DNA from: an uncultured Flaviramulus sp.
Lineage (GTDB): Bacteria > Bacteroidota > Bacteroidia > Flavobacteriales > Flavobacteriaceae
NCBI GenBank assembly: GCA_947495125.1
Contig: CANLXL010000010.1
Span: 104,403 to 168,402, forward strand
Direction of reading: 5' to 3'
DNA length: 64,000 nucleotides
In this document: positions 16,047-23,759 of the stretch, piece after piece
How positions within the stretch are numbered: position 1 is the stretch's first letter
Layout of the letters: each line of letters begins with the position of its first letter
Program-made: the position numbers and the translations under genes
The notes under the pieces: generated by a model
Databases searched by the model: none
Seen by the model: only the letters and a program-made list of their open reading frames with translations
What the model was told of the DNA's origin: nothing

Positions 16047-18518
16047 ATGAAAACTTTAAATTTTAAACTTTACAGACTATTTATTATTTCTTTTCTAGCT
16101 CTATTTGCTCATACATCTTATGGACAAGTTTCACAAGATGGGGGTTTTAAATACCAAGACTATAGTATCGCAAGTAATATTTATGCTCGTGTAAGATGTA
16201 ACTATACTTATGATGATTTTGATGATGATGGTGTATTAAATTGGCATACAACGGCAAGCTTGAAAATTGTAAATAATAGTCCTTATGACATCAAAATAGA
16301 ATATGAATTTATTTATGAGCCGGAAAGGGGTAGATACTGTTCAAACAAGAATAGTATTGTTGAGTACAAAGTTTTAAAGGCTGGGCAATCTAAAGTGTTT
16401 TGTGCTTCTGGTGCAACCAATTCCTTTAATCCAAATTCTACATGGTCATTTTTTAGAAGAGTCAGAAAAATTTTACCAACTGAATTTAAACTGACTTGGG
16501 AGTACGAAATTATTCAACCTAACCAATCTACGGCTGGTTATGATGTAAAGCGTTTCAAATCATTAATACGCTCAGGACAGGACTGTTATAGTCGTAAGGT
16601 CTATTCCTGCGCCATTAATTATTTTGAACAGGCCTATAAAATAAATCCAAATTCTCAGGAAGCGGAAACGGGCTTGGTAAATGCTACGGCATTTTTGGCA
16701 GATAATTATTTTTCTAACAAACAGTACGGATTGGCGATAGAATACTTTAATAAAGTACTGAAATTAAGACCTACAAGAGATTATGCCAAAAGAAAGATCC
16801 AACAAGCCTTAGAAGCAATTGACAAGAAGAAACGGCAAAAAAATGAATCAGAAACGTATAGCTCTCTAAAGGTAAAAGCTAATAGTACAGAAAATACAGG
16901 AAATTACCAGCAAGCCCTTGATTATTATATAGAAATGAAACTAATCATACAGAATTCATCATACGATAAAGCTGGAACAACTACTTATGTAGGCTCAATG
17001 AACTTTATTAATTCTAAAATAGCAACTCTAGAGAAAAAAATTAAAAAACAAAATAGTGTACAAGCTCAGGCTAGCAAAAATTCACAAAGTGTTGCCTTAC
17101 AAAATGGAACACCCGCTCAAATCGTAACTCCTTTAACAAATAGAACAGTTTCGTCAAATATAAGTCGTGACATAAATAAAACCCAAAGTGTCTCTCGGCT
17201 AATTCAAGAAGCTAGAAATGCCTACGGAGCAGGTGATACGCAGCGATCCATTCAGCTCTTGAACCAAGCCAAATCACAAGATCCTAATAATTCTCAAATC
17301 GACAAATTATTAAAACAAAGTCGGGAATGGGAAGCATACAAAAGCCTCAGCGCTTTAAATGTTACCTCTGCTAATGCATCTGTATATTCCACAGAACTTA
17401 ATGCTATAAACACAAGTCTCGAACAATATATTTCAACGGAACTCGATCCAACTACTGTTGCGTTAACAAAAACCCTGTCATCTACGTTCTCTACTGGTGA
17501 TCAGCAGTTAGATAATTTAGCCACAAATCTAGGTTTGGCGTTAGCCGCATCTTCGGCTGCTAAAGAGCGTAGACTTGCAGCGGAACGTGCAGAAAGAGAA
17601 GCGAAACGGGCTGCAGAAAAAGCTAAAGAACAAAAAGAAATTAATTCTAAAATAAAGGAATTAATAAGTAGATATAATGATTTAAGTTGTAATGACATAT
17701 TAAAACTGTCAAAACTTTGGATAAAATCTGAGACTATGTCGAATAAAGATAAGCTTATGATATCGAATTTAAATAAACTCAATACTGATTGCTACAATTC
17801 ATTAAGTAGTGAGGATAAATGGTGGGTACATGAGCGGTTTTCAGAAATTACGACTAACAATATTGAAAAGATCGTACACATCAAGGAAGAATTGAATTTT
17901 ATACCAGAGAATATGTATAAGTTGATTTATAATAAAATGTATAGCCTTTACAACCTATTAGATGACGATGATCGAGCTAAGATGAGAAATCAACTCACCA
18001 ATTACTATTATGCATCAATTGTACCTAATAAAAAGAATATTTACAGATGGAATTATAGATCCCTAAAACAAAATCAAAAGGAGTTAAACAAGGTTATAGA
18101 CAAAAAAACATTAAAGGCTATTAAGAAGAATCCGGAAGCTGAGGTGGATTTGAGTTTTATGTTAAAACGCTATGACTATCTTAGAAAAATGAGGAAGGAA
18201 ATAGCACTTAAAAAACGCCTATTGAATGAAAATAAAAAGGAAGTTGAGATAAAAATTTCTGCGTCTACGGGGTATAAAGGTGTCAATAAAAAAGATGATG
18301 TGAGAATAGTACAGTGTTTATTAAATCAATTTAAAGCAAAAAACAACATTAAAGGTAGACTTGTGGTGGATGGGTTATACGGCAAGAATACAAGGGCTGT
18401 AATAATTAAATTTCAAAGAACACACCAATTAGAGGCCACAGGTCTTATCACACCTGATGGAGAGGAATTAAAATTATTAATTAATAAGGCAGACAATGTA
18501 TTGGAGTGTAAGGATTAA
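16047..18518 (+). CDS. Exported TPR/coiled-coil protein with C-terminal peptidoglycan-binding domain
   Basis: A protein of about 823 residues. The ATG at 16047 is chosen over an in-frame ATG at 16008 because it gives a normal signal peptide (FIISFLALFAHTSYGQ) and matches the start of the gene at 14955. A beta-rich N-terminal domain is followed by TPR-like repeats (CAINYFEQAYKINPNSQEAE, then LAIEYFNKVLKLRPT), an Ala/Glu/Lys/Arg-rich helix (AAERAEREAKRAAEKAKE) and a long helical region. A PG_binding_1 domain lies in the last 75 residues (VDGLYGKNTRAVIIKFQ, then TGLITPDG). It is probably a periplasmic or surface protein docked to peptidoglycan. It follows the NarL-like leader and may be controlled by the upstream two-component system. 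Confidence 0.75.
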   Translation: MKTLNFKLYRLFIISFLALFAHTSYGQVSQDGGFKYQDYSIASNIYARVRCNYTYDDFDDDGVLNWHTTASLKIVNNSPYDIKIEYEFIYEPERGRYCSNKNSIVEYKVLKAGQSKVFCASGATNSFNPNSTWSFFRRVRKILPTEFKLTWEYEIIQPNQSTAGYDVKRFKSLIRSGQDCYSRKVYSCAINYFEQAYKINPNSQEAETGLVNATAFLADNYFSNKQYGLAIEYFNKVLKLRPTRDYAKRKIQQALEAIDKKKRQKNESETYSSLKVKANSTENTGNYQQALDYYIEMKLIIQNSSYDKAGTTTYVGSMNFINSKIATLEKKIKKQNSVQAQASKNSQSVALQNGTPAQIVTPLTNRTVSSNISRDINKTQSVSRLIQEARNAYGAGDTQRSIQLLNQAKSQDPNNSQIDKLLKQSREWEAYKSLSALNVTSANASVYSTELNAINTSLEQYISTELDPTTVALTKTLSSTFSTGDQQLDNLATNLGLALAASSAAKERRLAAERAEREAKRAAEKAKEQKEINSKIKELISRYNDLSCNDILKLSKLWIKSETMSNKDKLMISNLNKLNTDCYNSLSSEDKWWVHERFSEITTNNIEKIVHIKEELNFIPENMYKLIYNKMYSLYNLLDDDDRAKMRNQLTNYYYASIVPNKKNIYRWNYRSLKQNQKELNKVIDKKTLKAIKKNPEAEVDLSFMLKRYDYLRKMRKEIALKKRLLNENKKEVEIKISASTGYKGVNKKDDVRIVQCLLNQFKAKNNIKGRLVVDGLYGKNTRAVIIKFQRTHQLEATGLITPDGEELKLLINKADNVLECKD

Positions 18519-18585
18519 ATATAATGTTAACATAATTAAACTCTCAATCCACCATCACCTCACCTACTTTTTAAAACAATTAAAA

Positions 18586-20583
18586 ATGAAAAAAATACTC
18601 CTATTTTTAGTAACAGTTTCCTTTAACATATCAGTATGGGGGCAAATAAGTGAATACAAAAATTTGGGCAACACCTTTGAGTTTGACTCAGGTCAAGATC
18701 CAGAATTTGTTGAATTTAACGGAAAGGTTTACTTCATCGGTGATTTTAACAATGCTAACAATGAGTTTATTTTGTCTATTGATGAAAGCAATCAGTCAAA
18801 TATAGAATTTGATCCTACTGGCGGATTTTTAACTGACCAGTTTGACATCCAAGCTCTTACAGTCTATAATAATCAACTCTATTTCGCATTGGCTAATTTG
18901 ACTACAAATCCAGGTAATTATTTCTTATACAGATTAAATGGAGGAATTGGAGAACTGGTTTCTGGGTCGGCTTTAGTCAGTGATCCCTATGAAGCAAGAA
19001 TGATCGAATATAATAATGTATTGTATTTTGCTGGTCGAGAGAATTCAAGTGTACCAGAAATTGGATTGATTAGTTATTCGCCAAGTCATGGATTTGATCA
19101 GGTTAACACAACTGTTTTAAGTGAGGATTTCTCTCCAACACGATTTACAGTGGGAGCAAACAATATCCTCTATTTTTTTGAAGAAGATGTAGACTTCCCT
19201 AATAAGTTGTACTTATTGTACAGCTTGGATACCAATTCTGGCTCTGCAAATCTTTCAACGGTAAGCACATTTAGTTGGTTTGGTGATGGTTTTAATGCTC
19301 CAGTTGTAAGTGTATTTGGTGATAAACTTATCATCATATCCAAAGATGCAGTAAACGGTATTGAGGAAATCTATCAGCTAAGCTCAAGTAATGTTATTAG
19401 CAGCATTTCAGGGTTGATTGGTATTTCTAGTGATAGTTTTGGTAATCAGATTAACTACAATACTGGAGGGATTATCTATAACGGTCAATTGGCACTTTTT
19501 AGGGCTAGTAACTCTACAATAACTACCACCGATTTTGTTGATGATAGGTTGGTGCTTCTGTCAGGAGACGGAAGTTTTGTGGAGTATGAACTACCGAATT
19601 TGAATGGAGCAGGATTCTATGGGGTTGAGAACGGGGCCCTCATTTTCTTTGCTACAGGATCAGCGGGTGAAAAAATTTACGAACTCAGGGAGACTACTAA
19701 CAATATATTTCCTACAGTTCGGGCAATTTTGCCTTTTAACACACAGGATATTAGTCCATTATTTGGGAAAATATTTAATGATCGACTATATTATTATGGT
19801 AACCCTCTGGATGCCAGTGATGGGAGTTTAAGGTCCCTTAACTATTATGATCCAAGTGTTCTGTTCTACGATCCGGTAATAAGTAATCAAGAAGAACTCG
19901 AGTTTTTTGGTGCATTGCAATTTAGAACTGTTTTACAAACATTGACATTACAAAATCCCAGTGGTTCAGGTACCTTGATAAATGATTTATTTCCGTTAAG
20001 CAGCTTAAGACAAGTTGATTACCTGCAAATTAATTTCACAGGAATAGAAAACCTTTCGGGGTTGGAAAACCTTGAACAAATTTATCGTTTTTTTGATTTA
20101 GCAGATAATGACTTACTCACCACACTTGATGGTTTAAATACCAATATTGTTTTTGATACTGAAACACCTGCTATTTTTGCTAATGACTTGCTTACAGATT
20201 TTTGTGCGCTTCAACCATGGGCAGCCAGTGCCGACCCAAGTTTTGCAGCTGATTGGGCTCCCAATAATAATGGCTATAATCCTATATGGTCAGAATTGCA
20301 AAATTCATCAACATGCGAAGTTACACTTAGTATTGATAATGACTTTGCCAATGAAGAGGAAAATATAAATATATTTCCCAATCCTGTAAATAATTTACTA
20401 TGTGTAAATTCAATGGTTAATGCTGTTTATCGAATTTATGACCTTAATGGTAGGAGAGTGGTGTTGGGTGAAATTATGATTGGTATGAATGAGATTGATA
20501 CTGCATTATTACAAAGTGGTTTATATATTTTTAATATTAGTAATGATAAGAGCTCTGTAAGTAAAAAGTTTCTTAAGGAGTAG
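18586..20583 (+). CDS. Type IX-secreted protein with beta-propeller-like repeats and sorting domain
   Basis: A protein of about 665 residues. The start at 18586 gives a signal peptide (KKILLFLVTVSF, ending SVWGQ); the upstream in-frame ATG overlaps the previous gene. The first 430 residues consist of repeated short strands (EFNGKVYFIGDFN, VYNNQLYFALANL, EYNNVLYFAGREN) spaced like blades of a beta-propeller. A leucine-rich stretch then follows (LSSLRQVDYLQINFTGIENL). The last 75 residues are a T9SS type A sorting domain (INIFPNPVNNLLCV, LNGRRV, LQSGLYIFNI). It should be exported through the outer membrane and surface-attached. It lies 67 bases after the previous gene and may share its transcript. 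The ligand is unknown. Confidence 0.8.
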   Translation: MKKILLFLVTVSFNISVWGQISEYKNLGNTFEFDSGQDPEFVEFNGKVYFIGDFNNANNEFILSIDESNQSNIEFDPTGGFLTDQFDIQALTVYNNQLYFALANLTTNPGNYFLYRLNGGIGELVSGSALVSDPYEARMIEYNNVLYFAGRENSSVPEIGLISYSPSHGFDQVNTTVLSEDFSPTRFTVGANNILYFFEEDVDFPNKLYLLYSLDTNSGSANLSTVSTFSWFGDGFNAPVVSVFGDKLIIISKDAVNGIEEIYQLSSSNVISSISGLIGISSDSFGNQINYNTGGIIYNGQLALFRASNSTITTTDFVDDRLVLLSGDGSFVEYELPNLNGAGFYGVENGALIFFATGSAGEKIYELRETTNNIFPTVRAILPFNTQDISPLFGKIFNDRLYYYGNPLDASDGSLRSLNYYDPSVLFYDPVISNQEELEFFGALQFRTVLQTLTLQNPSGSGTLINDLFPLSSLRQVDYLQINFTGIENLSGLENLEQIYRFFDLADNDLLTTLDGLNTNIVFDTETPAIFANDLLTDFCALQPWAASADPSFAADWAPNNNGYNPIWSELQNSSTCEVTLSIDNDFANEEENINIFPNPVNNLLCVNSMVNAVYRIYDLNGRRVVLGEIMIGMNEIDTALLQSGLYIFNISNDKSSVSKKFLKE

Positions 20584-20691
20584 TTTCTTCATTCATATAA
20601 CCGTATTGGCTTTTTTTTAATTAGTTAAATAAATTAAAAACATGTTGATAGCCTAATGATAGTGGCGAATTCGCAGCGAATCCTTAAAAAG

Positions 20692-20738
20692 TAGTTACCT
20701 GGTTTGGAATCGAACCTAAAATTGCAATAGGGTAACTA
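20692..20738. repeat. TAGTTACC/GGTAACTA inverted repeat near a tRNA-like scrap
   Basis: TAGTTACC (20692-20699) and GGTAACTA (20731-20738) face each other around GGAATCGAACC, which resembles the complement of a tRNA T-arm. It lies outside the left border of the island and may be the scar of an older insertion behind the same tRNA. Apart from this and the adjacent hairpin, 20584-20848 contains no gene. Confidence 0.3.
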
Positions 20739-20781
20739 AACTATGCGCTTTTAGGTGCTCTTTGAAAATAACCAAAAAAAG

Positions 20782-20816
20782 AAAAACCCTTTAAACACTG
20801 AGTTTAAAGGGTTTTT
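20782..20816 (-). terminator. 15-bp-stem hairpin, probable original tRNA-Ser terminator
   Basis: AAAAACCCTTTAAAC and GTTTAAAGGGTTTTT form a perfect 15-bp stem with a 5-base loop. The same architecture (15-bp stem, 5-base loop, AAAAACCC ends) occurs beside the intact tRNA at 50740-50774. Here it lies 32 bases from the tRNA-end repeat at 20849. This is what is expected if an island displaced the tRNA's own downstream region to its far end. It can also terminate the T9SS gene. Confidence 0.75.
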
Positions 20817-20848
20817 GAAATTTTATGTTTCTTTTGAAACATTGTTTC

Positions 20849-20862
20849 AGCGGAGAAAGAGG
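20849..20862. repeat. Left attachment repeat (tRNA-Ser 3' end)
   Basis: AGCGGAGAAAGAGG is identical and in the same orientation as 50796-50809, which is the 3' end of tRNA-Ser(UGA) plus two flanking bases. No tRNA body accompanies it here. It marks the probable left attachment site of the island. Confidence 0.75.
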
Positions 20863-20922
20863 AACTATCCAGAATTTATTTTTTCTAGGTTTTGTGGGGT
20901 CTAAAAACAGCCTGAAATTTCA

Positions 20923-20945
20923 GTGACTCCGAATTAGCCCCTTTT
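20923..20945 (+). repeat. Sub-terminal repeat, left copy (candidate integrase arm site)
   Basis: GTGACTCCGAATTAGCCCC plus a T-run matches 50676-50698 (GTGACACCGAATTAGCCCC) with one mismatch over 23 bases. Both copies lie just inside the island borders in the same orientation, as arm-type binding sites of a tyrosine integrase would. Confidence 0.6.
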
Positions 20946-21156
20946 TAACAATTATTTAACGATTTTAAGAGAATTTGGGGAGATTTATGCAAAATTGGTA
21001 TTTGTTAGATTCTTTAATTTTAATTACAAAAAAAAACCAACTTAGTTGAAGCTTTAAGCTCTCGATATCAATTGGGATTGTGGTTGGGCGGGCTGGGGTC
21101 ATAAACAAAGACCCAAATGCCAGTAATGGGAAGCTTTCCGAGAAACTTCACAAATA

Positions 21157-21227
21157 GTGTTGACGATTTGTAAACCTAGCTTTTATTTTAGATATGTCAA
21201 ATTAACTTTCGTTGGTGTAAATATATG
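21157..21227 (+). repeat. About 70-bp direct repeat, copy 1
   Basis: Starts GTGTTGACGATTT and ends GTAAATATATGA. It resembles 21561-21630, with TGTTGACGATTT, a TCAGATTGACTTTCG-like block and GTAAATATATAA, at roughly three quarters identity by eye. The copies bracket the IS110-like remnant. Function unknown; possibly duplicated promoter or insertion flank. Confidence 0.45.
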
Positions 21228-21245
21228 AAATTTAGTTAATTAACA

Positions 21246-21392
21246 AAGAACTGAGTTAAAAAACTAGCATTAATTGCTGTTGCAAATAAGTTATTAAAAC
21301 AGGCATTTGCTATTGCAAAATCAGGAAGACCTTATGATGAGGATTTTGTTTCTAAATTAGCTTAATATTGCTTGTTTTTTAACTCAGTTCTT
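21246..21392 (+). mobile_element. IS110/IS1111-like remnant bounded by perfect 19-bp inverted repeats
   Basis: The segment is bounded by AAGAACTGAGTTAAAAAAC (21246-21264) and its exact reverse complement (21374-21392). Between them, 21261-21365 encodes LALIAVANKLLKQAFAIAK followed by SGRPYDEDFVSKLA and a stop. That is the typical C-terminus of IS110-family transposases. Only about 34 codons remain, so this is a deletion derivative of MITE size (147 bases). It sits in the 1.1-kb gene-free stretch at 20584-21734, inside the left island border. The rest of that stretch holds the att repeat and the 70-bp repeats. Confidence 0.65.
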
Positions 21393-21560
21393 CTCTCTTT
21401 TGTTCTTTCTATTAGTTATCTAATTTAATAAAGAAACAAACTTAAGATGGTGTATATGTAAGTATAAGGAACTTGCCTATGGGGTCTGCATCTAAAAAAT
21501 GATTAAACCTATATTTGTAATGGTTTGATTATGAGATTTTTGTGTTGATTTTAAGAGTCT

Positions 21561-21630
21561 GTGTTGACGATTTATGAACCACACTAAATTTTAAATATAT
21601 CAGATTGACTTTCGATAATGTAAATATATA
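21561..21630 (+). repeat. About 70-bp direct repeat, copy 2
   Basis: Second copy of the block at 21157-21227, ending about 100 bases after the stop of the sigma factor gene (minus strand). It shares TGTTGACGATTT at its start and a GTAAATATATAA end. Confidence 0.45.
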
Positions 21631-21734
21631 ACCCCTTACATATGATATCTTAAAAAGGAAATAAAAACAAGTGTAGTCACTCGGAAAAATCTAACAGCCA
21701 GAAATTAAATAAAATCAGAATAAATAATTCAATA

Positions 21735-22337
21735 TCAATATAATTTCGACACCTTCCATCTAAAATTAAAAACGAAAAATAGTATATGAACGCCTTTCTT
21801 TTTAATTCCTTGTCTGATCATGTTATAAGCCTTAGAAATATGATATTCTACAGTTTTAATGGAGATGCCCAAGTGTTCTGCTATTTCAATATTGGTAAGC
21901 CCTTCAGTCTTACTTAATAAAAAAGTTCGTCTACATTTATTAGGCAATTTTTTTATTTCATCAGAAATTAAAGCTGTTTTTTCAGCCAAAACCTGCTGAT
22001 AATCTTCTTCTTCTACTTCATCGAGAGCTTCGATATGTACTTTTTCAAGAACAGAAATGGATTTATTTATATGGTAATGTCTAACAAATTCGTTGTAAAC
22101 GGTTTTATATAAGAAGTTCTTGATTGGAAAATTACTATTTAATGTATGTCTATACTCCCAAGTTCTTAAAAATACGTTTTGGATTATGTCTTGTGTATTA
22201 GCATGGTCATTCGTAAGACTTAAGGCATATATAAATAACTTTTTATAATAAGTGCTTATTAAAAACGTATAAGCCTTTTCATTGCCATTTTTAAGATTGT
22301 CGATTAAAAACGTATTATTTTGAAAATCATTAGTCAT
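21735..22337 (-). CDS. ECF RNA polymerase sigma factor (PUL-associated, sigma-70 family)
   Basis: The start at 22337 (TNDFQNNTFLIDNLKNGNEK) gives a normal ECF length of about 200 residues; the longer open frame has an atypical N-terminal extension. Region 2 is visible as AYTFLISTYYKKLFIYALSL, then DIIQNVFLRTWEYR. Region 4 is visible as KLPNKCRRTFLLSKTEGLTN, then EIAEHLGISIKTVEYHI. It is transcribed divergently from the FecR anti-sigma gene across about 130 bases. In Bacteroides, sigma/anti-sigma pairs of this kind control PULs for host-type glycans, with the SusC STN domain sensing transport and FecR releasing the sigma factor. Here it should drive the SusC operon, although no consensus promoter can be read off with confidence. 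Confidence 0.9.
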   Translation of the reverse strand: MTNDFQNNTFLIDNLKNGNEKAYTFLISTYYKKLFIYALSLTNDHANTQDIIQNVFLRTWEYRHTLNSNFPIKNFLYKTVYNEFVRHYHINKSISVLEKVHIEALDEVEEEDYQQVLAEKTALISDEIKKLPNKCRRTFLLSKTEGLTNIEIAEHLGISIKTVEYHISKAYNMIRQGIKKKGVHILFFVFNFRWKVSKLY

Positions 22338-22466
22338 ACTGGGAGAGCCATTAACTTTGGCTAAAAGTAAATTAAAATTATAATAAACAAAGATTTTTTT
22401 CAAAAAAAACCTAGGGTTTTAGAAAATGATCGGGTATTTAAAATGTAAGAACCCAATAAATAAGTA

Positions 22467-23642
22467 ATGATTCCGTCAAGAATTGAAAAATGTATCATAA
22501 AATATATTTCAAAATCGGCAACATCCAAAGATTTTGATACACTATTAAAATGGGTTGAATACCCGAACAATAGACTAATCTTTAAAGAATATTTAAAAGA
22601 CCATTATGCCATTATGTTTAGTATCAACGATCCCGATGCGAAAGATGTAACCGAGAAGGTTTTAAAAGAAATAAGGAACGAGAAATATAGAATGCATAGA
22701 AGAAGGTTTCAAAATGTATTTAAATATGCCGCCGCAGCCATTTTTATAGGACTATTGATTTCGGGTTTTTTCTTTAAAGATAAGTTTTTAAATGGTACGG
22801 AAGAAGAAACTCCTGAAGTGATAACAAATAATATTATTGTTCCGGGAAGCGATAAAGCAACCCTTACTTTAGATGATGGCTCGCAAATAGCATTGGAAGA
22901 GGGGAAATCATATGAAAAGGGCAACGTAAAGAGTGATGGAGAAAAAATTGTTTATACTTCTGGCAAATCAAAAGTTTCAAATATTGAATATCATTATTTA
23001 ACTATTCCTAGAGGAGGGGAATTCTTTTTAATTCTACCGGATGGAACAAAGGTATGGCTAAATTCAGATTCTCAACTGAAATATCCTGTGAGTTTTATAG
23101 AAGGAGAAAAAAGAAAAGTAGAGCTCGTATATGGAGAAGCGTATTTCGATGTATCGCCAAGTGCAGAGCATAATGGTTCAGAGTTTATCGTGTCGAATCA
23201 ATATCAACAAGTCGAAGTTTTAGGAACTGAGTTTAACGTAAAGGCGTATAAAGATGAATCTAATATATATACAACTTTAGCGGAAGGTAATGTTGTGGTG
23301 CATTTTGATGGATTTGAAAGACAAAATATAACTCCTGGCCAACAATCTAATTGGAATCCATATGTTAAAGAGTTTTCAGTAGATATAGTTAATGTTTATA
23401 ACGAGATTTCGTGGAGATACGGCGTTTTTAGTTTTGATGGAAAACCATTAAAAGAAATAGTAAAAACCCTTTCTAGGTGGTATGATGTGGATTTTATATT
23501 CTTGAATAAAACTATCGGAGACGTTGAATTTGTAGGCGTATTACGAAAAAACAAGAAACTTGAAGATATTATCTTAAACCTTAAGAACTTTGGAGTAATT
23601 GAAGGTTATAAAATAAAAAACAAAACAATAATTATAAAATAA
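22467..23642 (+). CDS. FecR-family anti-sigma factor
   Basis: A 391-residue membrane protein. The cytoplasmic N-terminal part (about 1-85) binds the sigma factor, and one transmembrane segment lies near residues 88-106 (YAAAAIFIGLLISGFFF). The periplasmic FecR domain includes LTIPRGGEFFLILPDGTKVW, then LNSDSQLKYPVSF and VYGEAYFDVSP. A C-terminal DUF4974-like domain follows, with FDGKPLKEIVKTLSRWYDV. It relays a signal from the STN domain of the SusC protein 118 bases downstream to the divergent ECF sigma factor. The order sigma, FecR, SusC, SusD is the classic trans-envelope PUL regulator layout. Confidence 0.93.
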   Translation: MIPSRIEKCIIKYISKSATSKDFDTLLKWVEYPNNRLIFKEYLKDHYAIMFSINDPDAKDVTEKVLKEIRNEKYRMHRRRFQNVFKYAAAAIFIGLLISGFFFKDKFLNGTEEETPEVITNNIIVPGSDKATLTLDDGSQIALEEGKSYEKGNVKSDGEKIVYTSGKSKVSNIEYHYLTIPRGGEFFLILPDGTKVWLNSDSQLKYPVSFIEGEKRKVELVYGEAYFDVSPSAEHNGSEFIVSNQYQQVEVLGTEFNVKAYKDESNIYTTLAEGNVVVHFDGFERQNITPGQQSNWNPYVKEFSVDIVNVYNEISWRYGVFSFDGKPLKEIVKTLSRWYDVDFIFLNKTIGDVEFVGVLRKNKKLEDIILNLKNFGVIEGYKIKNKTIIIK

Positions 23643-23759
23643 AAAAGTATGAGTAACTCTTAATAAGAAAAAGGGACAAAGGTTTTAGCATTGGAAGTAG
23701 ATAAGACCTTGCCCCCTCAGATGTATTAATTAAATGTTTAACTAACACCAAGCAAATTT

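Noticed and set aside
20706-20716. Second tRNA gene suggested by GGAATCGAACC
   Set aside because: No acceptor, D or anticodon arms can be built around it; at most a scrap of a T-arm.
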